Shown here: piece by piece, positions 9,679 through 19,001 of the stretch | How positions within the stretch are numbered: the stretch's first letter is position 1 | Layout: the number at the start of each line of letters is the position of its first letter | NCBI RefSeq assembly: GCF_007753095.1 | Contig: NZ_CP036348.1 | Location: 4,340,001 to 4,404,000, forward strand | Direction: 5' to 3' | From: Rosistilla carotiformis | Lineage (GTDB): Bacteria > Planctomycetota > Planctomycetia > Pirellulales > Pirellulaceae | Length of the DNA: 64,000 nt | Made by a program: the position numbers and the translations under genes | The notes under the pieces: generated by a model | Told to the model about the DNA's origin: nothing | Databases searched by the model: none | What the model saw: the letters and a program-made list of their open reading frames with translations, nothing else

Positions 9679-10319
9679 GAGCAGGCCGTCGGCGATTCGG
9701 TAGGAAGATGACGCAGGAAGTTCTTCAACAGCGCGTCCCCCTGGTCGGTCAAAATCGATTCGGGGTGGAATTGGACGCCAAAAATCGGAAACTCACGATG
9801 GCGGATCCCCATCACCAATCGCACGGCCGCATCGCTGCAGTCCCCCACCTCGGGTGCATCCGGTGCAGCACCACGGTCATCAGTCCAGGCGGTTACCTGC
9901 AACACGTCGGGGATGGCGGCCGCGTCGGCGACCAAGGAATGGTAGCGTCCGGCAGCAAAAGGACTGGGCAAACCGGCAAACAAACCGTCGCCACCGTGCT
10001 CGATCATGCTGGGCACCCCATGCATCGGATGCGCCCGAACAATCCGTCCACCGAACGCTTGAGCGATGATCTGGTGTCCCAAACAAACACCCAAAATGGG
10101 CAACTGGCCCGCGAAGGCACGCGTGATCTCCACACAAGCCCCTGCCTGATCGGGCGCTTGGGGCCCAGGTGAAAGGATCAGCCCGGTGGGCCCGATCCGT
10201 CGGACGTCTTCAATCCCGATCTGGTCGCTGCGAACGACCAACGTGCGATGCCCATGCCGCCGCAGATAGCGGGCCAGGTTGTGGACAAAGCTGTCGTAGT
10301 TATCAAGCACCAGTAACAT
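9675..10319 (-). CDS. pabA: Glutamine amidotransferase, 4-aminobenzoate/anthranilate synthase component II
   Basis: Class I glutamine amidotransferase of 214 residues. It releases ammonia from glutamine for a chorismate-using partner. Starts MLLVLDNYDSFVHN as in PabA/TrpG. The oxyanion loop LSPGP is at about 49-53. The catalytic triad is complete: Cys79 in GVCLGHQ, and His185 and Glu187 in FHPES. There is no adjacent PabB or TrpE, so the partner is elsewhere. Sequence alone does not separate PabA from TrpG; the four-base overlap with DUF447 favours the 4-aminobenzoate role. It diverges from the cytochrome oxidase operon across a gap of about 320 bases. Confidence 0.88.
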   Translation of the reverse strand: MLLVLDNYDSFVHNLARYLRRHGHRTLVVRSDQIGIEDVRRIGPTGLILSPGPQAPDQAGACVEITRAFAGQLPILGVCLGHQIIAQAFGGRIVRAHPMHGVPSMIEHGGDGLFAGLPSPFAAGRYHSLVADAAAIPDVLQVTAWTDDRGAAPDAPEVGDCSDAAVRLVMGIRHREFPIFGVQFHPESILTDQGDALLKNFLRHLPTESPTACS

Positions 10320-10642
10320 CGCGGTGATTCTACCCCCTGCCCGACTCAGCTTCTAGGACGCCGCCCGCATCGCCCCCGCTCCGCATCGATTCGCGTCCCC
10401 CTCGGAGTGTCACGCGATATTGCTCGCTTCCCCAGCAGGCTGGTTCCTAAGCGACCACTCGCGGCGGAAAACACCCCCGATTCGGTGGATTGCCCCCTCT
10501 GGCACATCGATTGCATTTGCTTGCGTTCTCTCGCTGCGACGTGGAACCCGACCGGCGGGGCGAGCGATTCTCCCAAGGAAAGCAACGTGATCGATCCATA
10601 GTTCTCCCGGCGCCCGTCAATCCTTCCAGGACCCTTTCCTTC
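10320..10642. other. Divergent intergenic region between pabA and coxB
   Basis: 323 bases holding promoters in both directions. The only strong signal is the sigma-54 type promoter at 10500-10515 on the plus strand. A longer in-frame extension of CoxB starting at 10490 would cover part of it, but its sequence is arginine-rich and unlike any CoxB N-terminus. Confidence 0.5.
10500..10515 (+). promoter_or_regulatory. Candidate sigma-54 (RpoN) promoter of the cytochrome oxidase operon
   Basis: TGGCAC-N5-TTGCA matches the -24/-12 consensus at every fixed base, with exactly ten bases between the GG and GC elements. Transcription would begin near 10526, giving a leader of about 115 bases before coxB. 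No enhancer-binding site was identified. Such a match is expected well under once by chance in a window of this size, but this is an inference from sequence only. Confidence 0.5.
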
Positions 10643-11566
10643 ATGCCCCAATCGACGCTCCAACCCGCTGGCGAAGCCGCCGAAGCGATCGCGCTGTTGT
10701 TCTATTGGATGAGCGCCGGGGCGGTCGTGATTTGGATCATCGTCGTCGGCCTCGCCGTCTACGCGATCTACCAACCCGGCCAACATCATCCCCAGACGAT
10801 CAAGCGTTGGGTGATCGGTGGCGGTGCGGTTTTCCCGACGATCGTCCTGACCGGATTGCTGTGTGTGTCCCTCCCGATGATGCCCGAACTGCAGCGCCCA
10901 GCTCCCCAGGGCAGCCTGCAAGTCCATGTCAGCGGCGTCCGTTGGTGGTGGAGGATCACGTATCACATCGACGACGAAACCGTTGTCGAAACCGCGAACG
11001 AAATCCGTCTGCCCGTCGGCCGTCCCGTCGAGTTCAAGCTCGACAGCGAAGACGTCATCCATTCGTTTTGGATCCCGGCGTTGGGAGGCAAAGTCGACAT
11101 GATGCCCGGCCGCCAAACGCGGTTGAAACTGCATCCGACACGTGTCGGAACCTTTCGCGGCGTCTGTGCGGAGTTTTGTGGTGCGGCCCACGCTCAGATG
11201 AACTTTGATGTCGTCGTGATGCCAGCCGATGAGTTCGACTCCTGGCTTAAGCAACTCACGCGACCGACGGCTTCCTCGCAAGAACCCGCTGCGGTCGCTG
11301 GCGAAAAACACTTCTTTGCCGTTGGCTGTCACGCCTGCCACGCGATTCGTGGCACCGATGCGAAAGGGAGCATGGGGCCCGACTTGACTCACTTTGGATC
11401 GCGTCCCAGCATCGCCGCAGGGCTGCTGCCGAACAACCATGCCAACCTCGTCCGCTGGATCACCGAGACCGATCGCGTGAAACCGGGCGTCGACATGCCG
11501 GCGTTCCATGCGATGGATCGACAGCAAGCCGCCGAGATCGCGACGTTTCTGGAGGGGCTGAAATGA
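10643..11566 (+). CDS. coxB: Cytochrome c oxidase subunit II with fused cytochrome c domain
   Basis: Electron-entry subunit of a caa3-type terminal oxidase in the cytoplasmic membrane. 307 residues from the ATG at 10643, chosen because QSTLQPAGEAAE matches the usual processed CoxB N-terminus; a start at 10490 would add an implausible basic extension. Two membrane helices lie at about 14-43 and 56-78. The CuA site has His140, Cys175, Cys179, His183 and Met186 (GVCAEFCGAAHAQM). A cytochrome c domain follows, with heme motif C229-H-A-C232-H233 and probable axial Met285 (DMPAF). No lipobox or clear cleaved signal peptide is visible. The stop overlaps the ctaD start by four bases. Confidence 0.93.
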   Translation: MPQSTLQPAGEAAEAIALLFYWMSAGAVVIWIIVVGLAVYAIYQPGQHHPQTIKRWVIGGGAVFPTIVLTGLLCVSLPMMPELQRPAPQGSLQVHVSGVRWWWRITYHIDDETVVETANEIRLPVGRPVEFKLDSEDVIHSFWIPALGGKVDMMPGRQTRLKLHPTRVGTFRGVCAEFCGAAHAQMNFDVVVMPADEFDSWLKQLTRPTASSQEPAAVAGEKHFFAVGCHACHAIRGTDAKGSMGPDLTHFGSRPSIAAGLLPNNHANLVRWITETDRVKPGVDMPAFHAMDRQQAAEIATFLEGLK

Positions 11567-14121
11567 GTGACCATCCCGACGACAACAAGCCCGAATCGCA
11601 ACCGACGTCCGAGCCGGCAACAGCTCCCGCGGCGGAACTGACCGATCAGGAGAAGCGGCTGTTGGAACCGTGGAAGACGCCGACGGGATGGCGATATTGG
11701 TCTGCGGTGAACAACTCCGAAATCGGCCTCTGGTACACCGTCACCGCGTTTGCATTTTTCCTGTTCGGCGGCGTGCTGGCCTTGATCATGCGAGCCCAGT
11801 TGGCGATCCCCGAAAACGATTGGCTGACTCCCGATCAGTACAACCAAGTCTTCACGATGCACGGCAGCGTGATGATGTTCTTGTTTGCCGTGCCGATTCT
11901 CGAAGCGATCTCGATCCTGTTGCTTCCGCAGATGATGGGGGCCCGCGACCTTCCCTTCCCACGCTTGTCGGCTTACGGATATTGGTGCTTCTTGATCGGC
12001 GGGATCTTCGTTTGCGGATCGCTCTTCTTCGGCGTCGCCCCTCGCGGCGGCTGGTTCATGTATCCGCCGATGACCACCGAATATCAGACCGATGTCGGCC
12101 CCGACATCTGGCTGCTGGGACTCTCCTTCATCGAGATCGCATCGATCGCCGCCGCAGTCGAACTGATCGTCGGCGTCTTAAAATGCCGCCCGCCGGGAAT
12201 GCGATTGAACCTGATCCCGCTGTACGCCTGGTACATCCTGGTCGTCGCCGCGATGATCCTGTTCGCCTTTCCACCGTTGATCGCCGGCGACCTGTTGATG
12301 GAGCTCGAACGCTCGCTCGACTGGCCCTTCTTCGACGCATCGCGCGGCGGCGACCCGATGTTGTGGCAGCACCTGTTTTGGATTTTTGGACACCCCGAAG
12401 TCTATATCGTCTTCCTCCCATCGATCGCGCTACTGGCGATGATCGTTCCCACATTCGCACGGACCCCGATGGTCGGTTATTCGTGGATCGTGTTGGCCGC
12501 CGTCGGAACCGGCTTCCTCAGCTTTGGTTTGTGGGTCCACCACATGTTCACCACCGGGCTGCCTGGGCTGACGATCGGGATCTTTTCAGCAGCTTCCGAA
12601 GCGGTCGCGATCCCGACCGGCGTGCAGATCTTCTGCTTTATCGCCACGCTGTTGATCGGCCGCGTGCGGTCATCGGTCTGTTTGTGGTTCGCCCTCGCCG
12701 GCCTGGCGACCTTCATCATCGGCGGTCTGACCGGCGTGATGATCGCGATCGCTCCGTTCGATTATCAAGCCCACGACACCTATTTCATCGTCGGCCATTT
12801 GCACTACGTCCTGGTCGGTGGCACGATCTTCCCGATCATGGCCGGCGTCTACTATTACTACCCGCTGGTGATGGGGAAACCGTTGTCGCAGCGGCTGGGC
12901 AAACTGGCCTTTTGGTTGACGCTGATCGGTTTCAACGTCAGCTTCTTCCCGATGCATTTGACCGGCTTGATCGGGATGCCGCGCCGCGTCTACACCTACC
13001 CGGCCGAGATGGGCTTCGACACGCTGAACCTTGTCTCCTCGATCGGTGCGTTTGTGTTAGCCGCTGGCTTTGCGGTCTTTCTGTGGGATGTTCTTCGTCC
13101 GAAGCGCAAGCAGGCGCATGCGGCAAGGAATTGTTGGAACGCGGGGACGTTGGAATGGCTGGCCGATGTCCCCGACCGACCTTGGGGAATCCGATCGATC
13201 CCGATCATCGAGAGCCGTTATCCGCTGTGGGACCAAGCGAACTTTGTCCGCGACGTCGATGAAGGGAATTTCTATCTTCCCGATGCCGAAGAAGGGCTCC
13301 GCGAAACGCTGGTCACATCGACGATGGACGCCCATCCGCAGCAGTGTTTACGCGTCCCAGGGCCGTCGTTTATCCCGATATTTGCCGCGATCTTCACCGG
13401 CGGGCTGTTCATCCTTTCGACGTTCCACTGGTACACCGCCGCCGGGATCAGCGGCCTGTTGGCGTTGGTCTGCATAATCATTTGGCTGTGGACCGGCACC
13501 GCACCGATCCCCGAAAAACCATGCAAAGACGTCGGCCGCGGGCTGCATCTGCCGCTCTACGTCTCCGGTCCACAAGCGGTCGGTTGGTGGGCGATGTTCA
13601 TCACGATGCTTGGCGACATGACAGCCTTCATGGCGTTGGTCTTCGGTTACTTTTTCTACTGGACGGTACACGAACAATTCCCGCCAGCCGACCAGCCCGG
13701 CCCGGGGATCTTCTATCCGCTTGGCGGTTTGGCCGCCGTGGGCGTCGCTTGGGCATGCACTCTCGCCGCACGCCGGTGGAACCGCCGCGATCGCCCCGCC
13801 CTGTTTTATTCAGCGATCGGCATCGGGGCGTTGGCGACGATTCACGCTGGCGTCACCACCGCTGCGGCTCCGATCGCCAACAAGATGGATCCGACCAGCC
13901 ACGTCTATCCGGCGATGGTCTGCGTGTTGGTGCTTTGGATGACGCTTCATTTGGCCGTCGGTTTGCTGATGCTGATCTACTGCGCCGCACGACGCATGGC
14001 GGGCAGGATGGACGCGGTTCACGATGCCGACATCATGAACGTCTCGCTCTACTGGCACTTCATGGCGCTGACTGCGGCGATCACCGTCGCCGTGATCGCA
14101 GGCTTTCCTTTTGTTGCATGA
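11563..14121 (+). CDS. ctaD: Cytochrome c oxidase, fused subunits I and III
   Basis: Catalytic heme-copper core that reduces oxygen to water and pumps protons. 852 residues. The subunit I part (to about 560) has all expected ligands: His100 (low-spin heme), His277 and cross-linked Tyr281 in GHPEVY, His326-His327 (CuB), His412 (heme a3) and His414 (heme a) in GHLHYV. The GHPEVY helix and the HH motif place it in the A-type family. A linker of about 40-60 residues leads to a subunit III domain (about 590-852) with five or more helices and the YWHFMA motif near the end. Fusion of I and III is known in several bacterial groups. It follows coxB with a four-base overlap. Confidence 0.95.
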   Translation: MSDHPDDNKPESQPTSEPATAPAAELTDQEKRLLEPWKTPTGWRYWSAVNNSEIGLWYTVTAFAFFLFGGVLALIMRAQLAIPENDWLTPDQYNQVFTMHGSVMMFLFAVPILEAISILLLPQMMGARDLPFPRLSAYGYWCFLIGGIFVCGSLFFGVAPRGGWFMYPPMTTEYQTDVGPDIWLLGLSFIEIASIAAAVELIVGVLKCRPPGMRLNLIPLYAWYILVVAAMILFAFPPLIAGDLLMELERSLDWPFFDASRGGDPMLWQHLFWIFGHPEVYIVFLPSIALLAMIVPTFARTPMVGYSWIVLAAVGTGFLSFGLWVHHMFTTGLPGLTIGIFSAASEAVAIPTGVQIFCFIATLLIGRVRSSVCLWFALAGLATFIIGGLTGVMIAIAPFDYQAHDTYFIVGHLHYVLVGGTIFPIMAGVYYYYPLVMGKPLSQRLGKLAFWLTLIGFNVSFFPMHLTGLIGMPRRVYTYPAEMGFDTLNLVSSIGAFVLAAGFAVFLWDVLRPKRKQAHAARNCWNAGTLEWLADVPDRPWGIRSIPIIESRYPLWDQANFVRDVDEGNFYLPDAEEGLRETLVTSTMDAHPQQCLRVPGPSFIPIFAAIFTGGLFILSTFHWYTAAGISGLLALVCIIIWLWTGTAPIPEKPCKDVGRGLHLPLYVSGPQAVGWWAMFITMLGDMTAFMALVFGYFFYWTVHEQFPPADQPGPGIFYPLGGLAAVGVAWACTLAARRWNRRDRPALFYSAIGIGALATIHAGVTTAAAPIANKMDPTSHVYPAMVCVLVLWMTLHLAVGLLMLIYCAARRMAGRMDAVHDADIMNVSLYWHFMALTAAITVAVIAGFPFVA

Positions 14122-14129
14122 GGTGACCG

Positions 14130-14564
14130 ATGACGGATGCGACCAACACGACAACGCCAGCGGAATCGGACGACATGCAAACGACGACGCCAGCGGTCAG
14201 CTACCGCGCGCTCCGAAATCACATCGTCTGGTTGCTGATCCCGCCGACGACCTGGGCGATCCATTTTCTAGCCAGTTATCTCACGATCGCGATCGTTTGC
14301 GCCAAATCGGAGACCGGCGACGCGATGCCGATCCGAATCGCGATCGCGATTTATACGCTTGTTGCGTTGGGGGTGATCGCGTTGGTTGGTTGGCACAGTC
14401 ACCGACAGCATCGCCACGGAGACGCCTCCGCGCCGCACGACGGCAACACGTCGGACGTCCAGCTGCGCTTCATCGGTTATGCGACGCTTCTGTTGGCCGC
14501 ACTCAGCGGCGTCGCCACGCTCTTCACCGCGTTGGTGGTCCTCTTTATCGGGAGCTGTGACTAA
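14130..14564 (+). CDS. Small membrane protein of the cytochrome oxidase operon
   Basis: 144 residues with about three hydrophobic helices (about 30-50, 68-88, 112-140), a cytoplasmic or periplasmic HSHRQHRHGD His-rich loop (about 90-99), and a hydrophilic Thr-rich N-terminus. Not recognised as subunit IV; similar small unnamed membrane proteins occur beside cox genes in other bacteria. AGGTGA (14121-14126) lies just before the ATG and overlaps the ctaD stop, so coupled translation is likely. Its stop overlaps the next start by one base. A role in oxidase assembly, stability or copper handling is inference from position and the His-rich loop. Confidence 0.7.
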   Translation: MTDATNTTTPAESDDMQTTTPAVSYRALRNHIVWLLIPPTTWAIHFLASYLTIAIVCAKSETGDAMPIRIAIAIYTLVALGVIALVGWHSHRQHRHGDASAPHDGNTSDVQLRFIGYATLLLAALSGVATLFTALVVLFIGSCD

Positions 14565-15226
14565 TGCGACCGATGCTTTGGAATTTGGGATGGTTAGTTT
14601 TGGCGATCGCCTGGCTTGGTCCGCTGCCGGAAATGGCCAACCATTCCTTCGCCGCGCACATGACGCTGCACATGGCGGTCGTTGCCGTCGCGGCGCCGAT
14701 ATTGTCGATCGCTGCGGCGGGGCGTCGATGGGATCCGGTACTCCGATTTCCAAAGCTGTTCGCCCCCGTCCCGGCATCGGTTGGCGAGCTGTTGATCGTT
14801 TGGGCCTGGCACGCCCCGGGACTGCATCACTGGGCACGCCACGATGCGTTCGGGTTTGTTGTCGAACAGTCGATGTTCCTCGCCGCTGGCGTTTGGGTTT
14901 GGCTGTCCGCTTTCGGTGGATCGCAGCCGCGGGACCGCGGCCGCAGCGCCGCCGGCGTGATCGGGCTGTTGTTGACATCGATGCACATGACGCTGTTGGG
15001 CGCGTTGTTAGTCATGTCGCCAAGGTTGCTCTATTCCCATCATCACGGCGGCACAGGGCTGACGCCGATCATGGACCAACATCTCGGCGGCGCGGTGATG
15101 CTGGTCGTCGGCGGGCTGGCGTTTTTGACCGGCGGATTGTGGCTGACGCGCGACCTCGTCGATCCGATCCGGATGCCGATCGGGGCGGCGAAGAGGTCAT
15201 CTTTTGGAAAGGCGAACACACGATGA
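14564..15226 (+). CDS. ctaG: Cytochrome c oxidase assembly factor, CtaG-like membrane protein
   Basis: 220 residues, about six membrane helices, of the caa3-type CtaG family (unrelated to the Cox11-type protein of the same name). The family hallmark histidines are seen in HMTLHM (about 32-37), WAWHAPGLHHWARHD (about 79-93) and SMHMTLLG (about 140-147). These are likely copper or heme handling residues during oxidase assembly. It sits between a small membrane protein and a triheme cytochrome, with one-base and four-base overlaps, so all five genes from coxB are one transcription unit. Family call is good; its biochemical role is less certain. Confidence 0.85.
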   Translation: MRPMLWNLGWLVLAIAWLGPLPEMANHSFAAHMTLHMAVVAVAAPILSIAAAGRRWDPVLRFPKLFAPVPASVGELLIVWAWHAPGLHHWARHDAFGFVVEQSMFLAAGVWVWLSAFGGSQPRDRGRSAAGVIGLLLTSMHMTLLGALLVMSPRLLYSHHHGGTGLTPIMDQHLGGAVMLVVGGLAFLTGGLWLTRDLVDPIRMPIGAAKRSSFGKANTR

Positions 15227-16320
15227 AACGACGACTGAAAGAGCTCTCCATCCTGCTGGCCGGGCTCGGCGCGATCGGTCTGTTTGTCCTCGTCTCGGGG
15301 ATCGCACCGATTAACGCCAGCGGCGGACATTGGCCGATCACGCGTTGGTTCTTGGACTACGCAAGCGATCGCTCGGTCGACTTCCACAGCTCCGGTATCG
15401 AGCCGCATCCGCTGGATCAGCTTGGCATGATTCGTTTGGGCGCGGCAACCTACGATTCCAATTGCCGCTGGTGTCACGGCCGCCCCGGGAGCCCGGCTCC
15501 CGTCGTCGCCGGGCACATGACTCCCTCGCCTCCTTACCTGCCCGGCACTCCGCTCGACAAAGAACCACGCGAGCTGTTCTACATCGTCAAGCATGGGATT
15601 AAGTTTGCCGGGATGCCCGCCTGGCCAACGCAGGCTCGCGACGATGATGTCTGGCCGGTCGTCGCCTTCCTGCAACAGTTGTCCCAGCTGGATGCGGAAG
15701 CCTACGATCGCCACGTGCAGGTCGAGACGGAATCCGATTCGCCGGTCGAACAACTGGCGGCTCAGGCGTGCGCCGCGTGCCATGGCACGTCGACTTCGCC
15801 GTCTGCTGGACCGCGGGTTCCGCTGCTCGCATCGCAATCCCAGGCGTATCTCGAACAGTCGCTGCAGGCCTTTAAAACGGGAGCGCGGCATAGCGGAATC
15901 ATGCAACCGATCGCAGCACGGCTGTCCGATCCGCAGATCGCGGAACTTGCGGCGTTCTACGCAGCGGAACCGGATGTCGAACGAGAAACGACAACGCCGA
16001 CCGTTGCCGAATCGAATCCGGCCGATCTCGACGAAGTGGTAGAGCGTGGCAAGTCGCTCGCCCACCGAGGAGACCGACAAAAGAAGATCGCCGCCTGTGC
16101 CGCCTGCCACGGTCCAGGAACGATCCAACGCAGCGACGACTATCCCAAGTTGGCCGGACAACCCGTTTGGTATCTGACGCAGCAGCTGGAACTGCTGCAA
16201 CGACGGGCTCGTGGCGGGACCGAACGAGTCGAGCGGATGCACTCGATCGCCGACAAGCTGACGGCTGAGGAGATCGAAGCGTTGGCGAACTACTACGCTC
16301 AACTGCCACTGGCCGAATAG
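15223..16320 (+). CDS. Membrane-anchored triheme c-type cytochrome
   Basis: 365 residues from the ATG that overlaps the ctaG stop by four bases. An N-terminal helix (about 9-30) should anchor it, with the rest in the periplasm. Three heme c motifs are present: C81-R-W-C-H85, C183-A-A-C-H187 and C292-A-A-C-H296. The first is in a domain resembling CccA/cytochrome c mono-domains with probable Met ligand in FAGMPAW. The last two form a tandem c4-like dihaem pair. It most likely feeds electrons to the CuA or heme c site of the CoxB subunit. A single continuous frame extends far upstream of this start but overlaps ctaG out of frame and is not used. Confidence 0.88.
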   Translation: MKRRLKELSILLAGLGAIGLFVLVSGIAPINASGGHWPITRWFLDYASDRSVDFHSSGIEPHPLDQLGMIRLGAATYDSNCRWCHGRPGSPAPVVAGHMTPSPPYLPGTPLDKEPRELFYIVKHGIKFAGMPAWPTQARDDDVWPVVAFLQQLSQLDAEAYDRHVQVETESDSPVEQLAAQACAACHGTSTSPSAGPRVPLLASQSQAYLEQSLQAFKTGARHSGIMQPIAARLSDPQIAELAAFYAAEPDVERETTTPTVAESNPADLDEVVERGKSLAHRGDRQKKIAACAACHGPGTIQRSDDYPKLAGQPVWYLTQQLELLQRRARGGTERVERMHSIADKLTAEEIEALANYYAQLPLAE

Positions 16321-16557
16321 TTGCGGACGATTGAGTCTGCGCTTCCCGGGAACGAAGCGTTGGCAACCAAAACGCCGTCGCAGCGTGCGGCACGCCAATT
16401 GCGTGGATCGATCGGTTGGCGGAACCGATGTTTCGCTAACCGCGCTACCGGCGTGAATGGGTGAGGATCGAGCCATTTGATGGAAATACGATCAATCACT
16501 CCTTCGGACGCCACACGCGAATCGCCGTTCTCTCGATCGCACTCGATACCCAAAAAC

Positions 16558-17655
16558 ATGCCTCGTCATTTTTCATTCTGGTTGCTGATCGGATTGATCG
16601 GTCTCTTCGGACTGCTCTTCTTCCACGTGATCAAACCGTTTGTTTTGGCGCTCTTTGTCGCCATCGTGTTGACGGTACTGTTTGCCCCAATGCACGAATC
16701 ATTGACGCGGGGCCTGTCGGGGCACAACCGCATTGCCGCGGCGCTGACGACGGCGCTGGTGTTGGTGGTCGTCCTGTTGCCGATTTGCGTAACACTGATC
16801 ATGGCAGGGAACCAAGTGACGCAGCTCGGCCGCGACGCGGTCGGTTGGTTTGACGGGCAATCCGAGGAAGCGTTGGATGAAACGATCGAGAAGCTGGAAA
16901 AATCGAAACTTGGTTCGGCCCTAAACCAAGCCTACCGGCAACTCGACCCGCCCCAGCGAGACCGAATCAAGGAATCGATCTCGGGGATCGCCGACGGCGC
17001 AACGGTCGAACTGTACGACAAAACGCGCGGGCTGATTTCCAACCTCGTTACGTTTGGCGTCAGCCTGTGCATCATGGCGTTGGCGTTGTACTACTTCCTC
17101 GCCGATCGCGAACTATTCACGCATGAACTGCACCGGATGATGCCACTTGAAACCGAGGAGGAAAAACGGCTGAGCGAACAATTCCATTGTGTCTGTCGCG
17201 GCGTGGTGATGGGGACCGTCGTGGCGGGCGTCGTTCAAGCCGCCTTGGCCGGGCTCGCCTTTGCCATCTTGGGTGTCCCTAACGTTTGGGTGCTGATGGT
17301 CTTGACGATGTTCTGTTCGTTCATCCCCTTCATCGGATCGGCCGCCGTCTGGGGATCGGTCGCCGCATGGTTGTTGTTCGAAGGCGACTATGGACGCGGG
17401 ATCGGTTTGGCAGCCTATGGAGCCGCCATCGTCTCGACCTCCGATAACCTCGTCCGCGCGTACGTGATCGGCAACCAAGCCAAACTACACCCATTGGTCG
17501 CGTTGGTGACCGTCCTCGGCGCACTGAAGCTGATGGGGCTGTGGGGCATCTTCGTCGGGCCCATGCTCGCCGCCGTCCTTTACGCGCTGTTAAACATTGC
17601 CCGCGATCGCTTCGACCGGTCGCAACCGCCTGTGGCAGATCACAACATCGACTAG
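16558..17655 (+). CDS. AI-2E family (UPF0118) transporter
   Basis: 365-residue polytopic membrane protein of the AI-2E/YdiK/PerM family. Paired helices at the N-terminus (about 5-50), a loop with amphipathic helices, and the conserved late block with [11 protein letters not shown] and NLVRAYVIG, then [16 protein letters not shown]. Family members export autoinducer-2-like molecules or sodium ions; the substrate here is unknown. The ATG at 16558 ([10 protein letters not shown]) is preferred over one 27 codons upstream because the extra residues are polar and unlike the family. The stop overlaps the convergent MFS gene by four bases. Confidence 0.85.
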   Translation: MPRHFSFWLLIGLIGLFGLLFFHVIKPFVLALFVAIVLTVLFAPMHESLTRGLSGHNRIAAALTTALVLVVVLLPICVTLIMAGNQVTQLGRDAVGWFDGQSEEALDETIEKLEKSKLGSALNQAYRQLDPPQRDRIKESISGIADGATVELYDKTRGLISNLVTFGVSLCIMALALYYFLADRELFTHELHRMMPLETEEEKRLSEQFHCVCRGVVMGTVVAGVVQAALAGLAFAILGVPNVWVLMVLTMFCSFIPFIGSAAVWGSVAAWLLFEGDYGRGIGLAAYGAAIVSTSDNLVRAYVIGNQAKLHPLVALVTVLGALKLMGLWGIFVGPMLAAVLYALLNIARDRFDRSQPPVADHNID

Positions 17656-18962
17656 CCAGTCTCTCCAGCCAAGCTCTGTTCGGCCGACGGTACCGGTGAC
17701 TTTCCGTGCGGCGCAACAAGTGCCCAACAGATGCCGCCGAGAAGATAGATGCCGGCGAACAACAGCAGCACAAGGTTCCAGTTGGCGGTCCATTCGAACA
17801 ACATTCCGACCAGGACGGGACAGGCGGCTGCGGCGAGGTTGCCGCACATGTTGACAAGTCCCATCAGTTGCGGAACCTTGTTTCCCCCGAGGTCGATCGT
17901 CGATGCAAACGTTGGTGGTCCCGCCAGGGCCGCGAAGAACGAGCCCAGCGAAAGCAACGCGATCGCCAGTGAAACATCGCTGACAAGCCACGCGCTGAGC
18001 ACCAACAAGCCGCACACGCAGAGGGCCATCGATCCCATTCCGCTGCGACTCAGCCGTTGCGATCCGGTCCGTTGCCAGATCCAATCGGTGATGAAGCCAC
18101 CCGACAAACTGCCAGCCAGCGTCCCGCAGAGGACCAGACTTTGCAAGAAGCCCGACGTTTCGATCGACACGCCGCGCGTGGCCTGTAAAAACGTGGGGAA
18201 CCAACTGGCGAAGAACATGTATCCCGAAGCGCGGCAGATCTGTTGGCCGCACAAAAAGACGATCGCGGAGGTTCGCGGCGGCCCCAGGACGTTCCGGTGT
18301 TCACCGATGGGAGCATGCGTGCCGTCGGACCGCTGCGTTTTATGCGCGTGGATCAGCTGCAATTCTTCGTCGTTCACCTTCTCCAATTGCTCGGGGCGAT
18401 CGCGAAACGAGATTGCAAATCCAATGGCCCACACGATGCCGGGGAGCGAGAAGAGGATGAAGACCCAGCGCCAGTCGATCGATTGCAGCAGCACGCCGGT
18501 CAGCCCGCTGGCGGTAATCGCGCCGACCTGCATCCCGGCGCACAAAATTCCACAGGCCAAAGTGCGTCGCGACATTGGAAACCAATGCCCGATCGAATTG
18601 CAGGCCGCCGGAAAGATGCCTGCTTGGGAAATTCCCATGATCAATTGGGCGACGATCAACAGGCCAAACCCTGGAGCGATGCCGAGGGCAAATGCCGCGA
18701 TCGACCATCCGATCGCAAACAACGTCAACGCGAATCGGGTTCCACGTCGCTGCGCGAACCAACCGCAAGGGACTTGGAAGAGGGCGTAGCTCCAGAAAAA
18801 TGCTCCCAGGAACCAACCCGATTGCTGCAACGTCAGCCCCAGATCCTCGCGAACGGAACTCTCCGCCACGCCGATCGCGTTGCGACAAAGATAGGCCAGC
18901 CCCGACGCGATGGTCAGCCAGGCCATCGTGCGATAGCGGATCTTGGTGGGCTGTTGCAGCAT
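17652..18962 (-). CDS. MFS transporter, anion:cation symporter (sugar acid) type
   Basis: 436 residues, 12 helices, closest in pattern to the ACS family (hexuronate, glucarate, galactonate carriers). Markers: [11 protein letters not shown] near helix 1, [10 protein letters not shown] between helices 2 and 3, [11 protein letters not shown] in helix 4, [15 protein letters not shown] in the central loop. It is the last gene of a minus-strand run with a dehydratase, a hydrolase and an aldolase, 39 bases after the aldolase stop. The context supports uptake of a sugar acid. It converges on the AI-2E gene with a four-base overlap, so termination must occur within coding DNA on both strands. Confidence 0.87.
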   Translation of the reverse strand: MLQQPTKIRYRTMAWLTIASGLAYLCRNAIGVAESSVREDLGLTLQQSGWFLGAFFWSYALFQVPCGWFAQRRGTRFALTLFAIGWSIAAFALGIAPGFGLLIVAQLIMGISQAGIFPAACNSIGHWFPMSRRTLACGILCAGMQVGAITASGLTGVLLQSIDWRWVFILFSLPGIVWAIGFAISFRDRPEQLEKVNDEELQLIHAHKTQRSDGTHAPIGEHRNVLGPPRTSAIVFLCGQQICRASGYMFFASWFPTFLQATRGVSIETSGFLQSLVLCGTLAGSLSGGFITDWIWQRTGSQRLSRSGMGSMALCVCGLLVLSAWLVSDVSLAIALLSLGSFFAALAGPPTFASTIDLGGNKVPQLMGLVNMCGNLAAAACPVLVGMLFEWTANWNLVLLLFAGIYLLGGICWALVAPHGKSPVPSAEQSLAGETG

Positions 18963-19001
18963 ATTCGGTAGGCCATCGGGAAGGAGGAATTCGATCGTGG
19001 G

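Noticed and set aside
10346-11620. Open frame of 424 codons antisense to coxB
   Set aside because: Arg/Asp/Gly-rich with no domain; overlaps a gene with intact CuA and heme motifs.
14386-15222. Upstream extension of the triheme cytochrome frame
   Set aside because: It runs out of frame over the small membrane protein and ctaG, and the real start has a four-base overlap typical of this operon.
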